8,048 bases of DNA from Collimonas sp. UBA1456 (GTDB taxonomy: Bacteria; Pseudomonadota; Gammaproteobacteria; Burkholderiales; Burkholderiaceae_D), in the NCBI GenBank assembly GCA_002325825.1, contig DCSW01000035.1, positions 3,688 through 11,735 on the forward strand, given 5' to 3'. Position 1 is the first letter of the stretch; each line of letters starts with the position of its first letter. Positions 6,299-8,048 of this stretch are shown here, one piece after another. Both the position numbers and the translations under genes were made by a program. Below the pieces are notes generated by a model. That model worked only from the letters and a program-made list of their open reading frames with translations. It was not told where the DNA came from and did not search any database.

Positions 6299-6389
6299 AT
6301 TCCGCTTCGCATCAGGAACGACCAGGCTTCGCGAGTTCACCGCAATCGGAGCATGGTTGGTCTGGTACATCAGACACAACGAACGGAAT
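6299..6389 (+). other. Potential structured leader of the leuS mRNA
   Basis: ATTCCG plus TTCG (6299-6304, 6306-6309) can pair with CGAACGGAAT at 6380-6389 to form a 10-bp stem with one bulged C. Inside it, 6356-6364 (GTTGGTCTG) can pair with 6371-6380 around a 6-nt loop with one bulged A, giving a second 9-bp stem. The two stems compete only for base 6380. No leucine-rich leader peptide, T-box sequence or terminator-like U tract was found. The 91-nt element is read from complementarity alone; no known RNA family is recognised. Confidence 0.3.
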
Positions 6390-6417
6390 AACATTCACCC
6401 TTTAGCCTCATCCTGTC

Positions 6418-8048
6418 ATGCAAGAAAAATACAGCCCAACCGAAGTCGAAAAATCTGCGCAAGACCATTGGCAATCGATAGATGCCTACAAAGCGGTCGA
6501 ACATGCCAAAGATAAGAACGGCCAAGAGAAGAAGAAATTCTACGCCTGCTCGATGCTGCCCTACCCTTCAGGCAAACTGCACATGGGCCATGTGCGCAAC
6601 TACACCATCAATGACGTGATGTACCGTTATATGCGGATGAATGGCTATAACGTACTGATGCCGATGGGCTGGGATGCGTTCGGCATGCCGGCGGAAAATG
6701 CTGCGATGGCCAACGGCGCGCCGCCGGCGCAATGGACCTACGCCAATATCGCTCACATGAAAAAACAGTTCAAGGCGATGGGCCTGGCGATTGACTGGTC
6801 ACGCGAAATGACGGCCTGCACGCCGGAATACTACAAGTGGAACCAGTGGATGTTCCTGAAGATGCTGGCAAAAGGTATCATCTATAAGAAGACCGGGACC
6901 GTGAACTGGGACCCGATCGACCAGACCGTGTTGGCCAACGAGCAGGTGGTCGACGGCCGCGGCTGGCGCTCGGGCGCGCTGATCGAAAAGCGCGAAATCC
7001 CGATGTATTACGCCAAAATCACCGACTACGCGGAGGAACTGCTGGAGCACATTGAAGCCAAACTACCCGGCTGGCCGGAGCGAGTGCGCCTGATGCAGGA
7101 CAACTGGATCGGCAAGTCGACCGGGGTGCGCTTTGCGTTTCCGCACAAGATCGAAGAGAACGGTCAACTGATTCAAGGCGGCAAGCTATGGGTCTTCACC
7201 ACCCGCGCCGACACCATCAATGGCGTCACTTTCTGCGCGGTAGCACCGGAACATGCGCTGGCTACTTTCGCCGCCAAGAGCAATCCGGAACTGGCCGAGT
7301 TCATCGCCGAATTCAAGAAGGGCAGTGTCATTGAAGCCGATATGGCGACGATGGAAAAGAAAGGTATGCCGACCGGCTTGTATGTGTCGCACCCATTGAC
7401 CGGCCAGCAGATCGAGGTATGGGTCAGCAATTATGTCCTGATTACCTACGGCGACGGCGCTGTCATGGGCGTACCGGCGCACGATGAGCGCGATTTCGCT
7501 TTCGCCAAGAAATACGTTCTGCCTGTCCGTCCGGTGATTGCCGTTGAAGGCAAGACCTATTCCGACGACGGCTGGCACGAATGGTATAGCTACAAGGAAA
7601 ATAGCGTCTGCGTCGATTCCGGAAAATACGACGGCCTCAACTACCAGCAAGCCGTTGATGCCGTGGCTACCGACCTGGCGGCGCATGGCCTTGGCGAAAA
7701 GAAAACCACCTATCGCCTGCGCGACTGGGGCATTTCACGCCAGCGCTACTGGGGCACACCGATCCCGATCATCCACTGCAGCGATTGCGGCGATGTACCT
7801 GTTCCGGAAAAAGATCTTCCGGTGATCCTACCGGAAGATTGCGTTCCGGACGGCGGCGGCAATCCGCTCAATAAGCATGAAAAATTCTTGCACGTCGAAT
7901 GTCCGAAATGCGGCCAGCCGGGACGCCGTGAAACCGATACGATGGACACCTTTGTCGATTCTTCTTGGTACTACATGCGTTATTGTTCGCCAAATAATAA
8001 CGCAGCCATGGTCGATTCGCGCAACGATTACTGGATGCCGATGGACCA
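6418..8048 (+). CDS. leuS: Leucyl-tRNA synthetase LeuS (5' part, runs off window end)
   Basis: Class Ia aminoacyl-tRNA synthetase that charges tRNA-Leu in the cytosol. 543 codons are visible from the ATG at 6418 with no interruption; complete bacterial LeuRS has about 860-880 residues. The HIGH-type signature is HMGH (55-58) in PYPSGKLHMGHVRNYT. The CP1 editing domain follows, with TTRADT (261-266, Thr266 at the position of the E. coli editing Thr252) and GVPAHDERD (351-359). RDWGISRQRYWG (435-446) marks the return to the catalytic domain. It is followed by a Zn-ribbon-like pair of CxxC motifs (C454/C457 and C495/C498) and DTFVDSSWYYMRY. The KMSKS loop and tRNA-binding domains lie beyond the window. 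No clear ribosome binding site precedes the ATG; the start agrees with family N-termini (MQEKYSPTEVEKSAQDHW). It is divergent from the biotin operon. Confidence 0.98.
   Translation, partial: MQEKYSPTEVEKSAQDHWQSIDAYKAVEHAKDKNGQEKKKFYACSMLPYPSGKLHMGHVRNYTINDVMYRYMRMNGYNVLMPMGWDAFGMPAENAAMANGAPPAQWTYANIAHMKKQFKAMGLAIDWSREMTACTPEYYKWNQWMFLKMLAKGIIYKKTGTVNWDPIDQTVLANEQVVDGRGWRSGALIEKREIPMYYAKITDYAEELLEHIEAKLPGWPERVRLMQDNWIGKSTGVRFAFPHKIEENGQLIQGGKLWVFTTRADTINGVTFCAVAPEHALATFAAKSNPELAEFIAEFKKGSVIEADMATMEKKGMPTGLYVSHPLTGQQIEVWVSNYVLITYGDGAVMGVPAHDERDFAFAKKYVLPVRPVIAVEGKTYSDDGWHEWYSYKENSVCVDSGKYDGLNYQQAVDAVATDLAAHGLGEKKTTYRLRDWGISRQRYWGTPIPIIHCSDCGDVPVPEKDLPVILPEDCVPDGGGNPLNKHEKFLHVECPKCGQPGRRETDTMDTFVDSSWYYMRYCSPNNNAAMVDSRNDYWMPMD

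Noticed and set aside
6292..6340. Direct repeats AGTTCAC (6292, 6334) and GCTTCGC (6304, 6326) in the leuS leader
   Set aside because: Seven-base matches in about 50 nt, with no unit extension and no known site; too short to call a repeat element.
6353..6391. Short reading frame (12 codons, ATG to TAA) in the leuS leader that might be a leader peptide
   Set aside because: It has one Leu codon, the nearby GGAG is only 1 nt from the ATG, and no terminator-like hairpin follows. It overlaps the predicted hairpin only by chance as far as can be seen.

Overview
This window looks like a chromosomal segment of a betaproteobacterium of the order Burkholderiales, possibly Oxalobacteraceae. That placement is an inference from the style of the BioA, BioB and LeuS proteins and from the leucine-degradation (liu) gene remnants; the sequence alone does not fix the genus. 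Base composition is moderately GC-rich and even across the window. There are no tRNAs, rRNAs, insertion sequences or CRISPR arrays.

From about 5837 down to 187, all on the minus strand, lies a compact biotin-synthesis operon. In transcription order it is a cytochrome P450, bioF, bioA, bioD, bioB. The first four genes are joined by three successive overlaps of exactly 8 nt; only bioD and bioB are separated, by 32 nt. BioF, BioA, BioD and BioB make up the complete late pathway from pimeloyl thioester to biotin, and all key catalytic residues are visible. No early-pathway gene (bioC, bioH, bioW, bioZ) is present. The P450 leading the operon is therefore a candidate supplier of the pimeloyl moiety, by analogy with Bacillus BioI, but this is unproven.

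The operon is bracketed by two relics on the same strand. Downstream of bioB (164 to 24) is the first part of a biotin carboxylase resembling the 3-methylcrotonyl-CoA carboxylase alpha subunit (liuD/mccA). It keeps a strong ribosome binding site but has ATT where ATG is expected, and it ends after 46 codons. Upstream of the P450 (about 6130 to 5912) is only the C-terminal third of an enoyl-CoA hydratase of the methylglutaconyl-CoA hydratase (liuC) type. The simplest reading is that the biotin genes once sat inside a leucine/isovalerate degradation operon, between liuC and liuD, and that the catabolic genes decayed while the biotin genes were kept.

The 5838 to 6417 region holds the liuC relic, a perfect 9-bp inverted repeat at 5900-5930, weak candidate promoters in both directions, and a roughly 155-nt leuS leader with potential RNA structure. 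From 6418 to the window end, on the plus strand, is the 5' two-thirds of leuS (leucyl-tRNA synthetase), transcribed divergently from the biotin operon.
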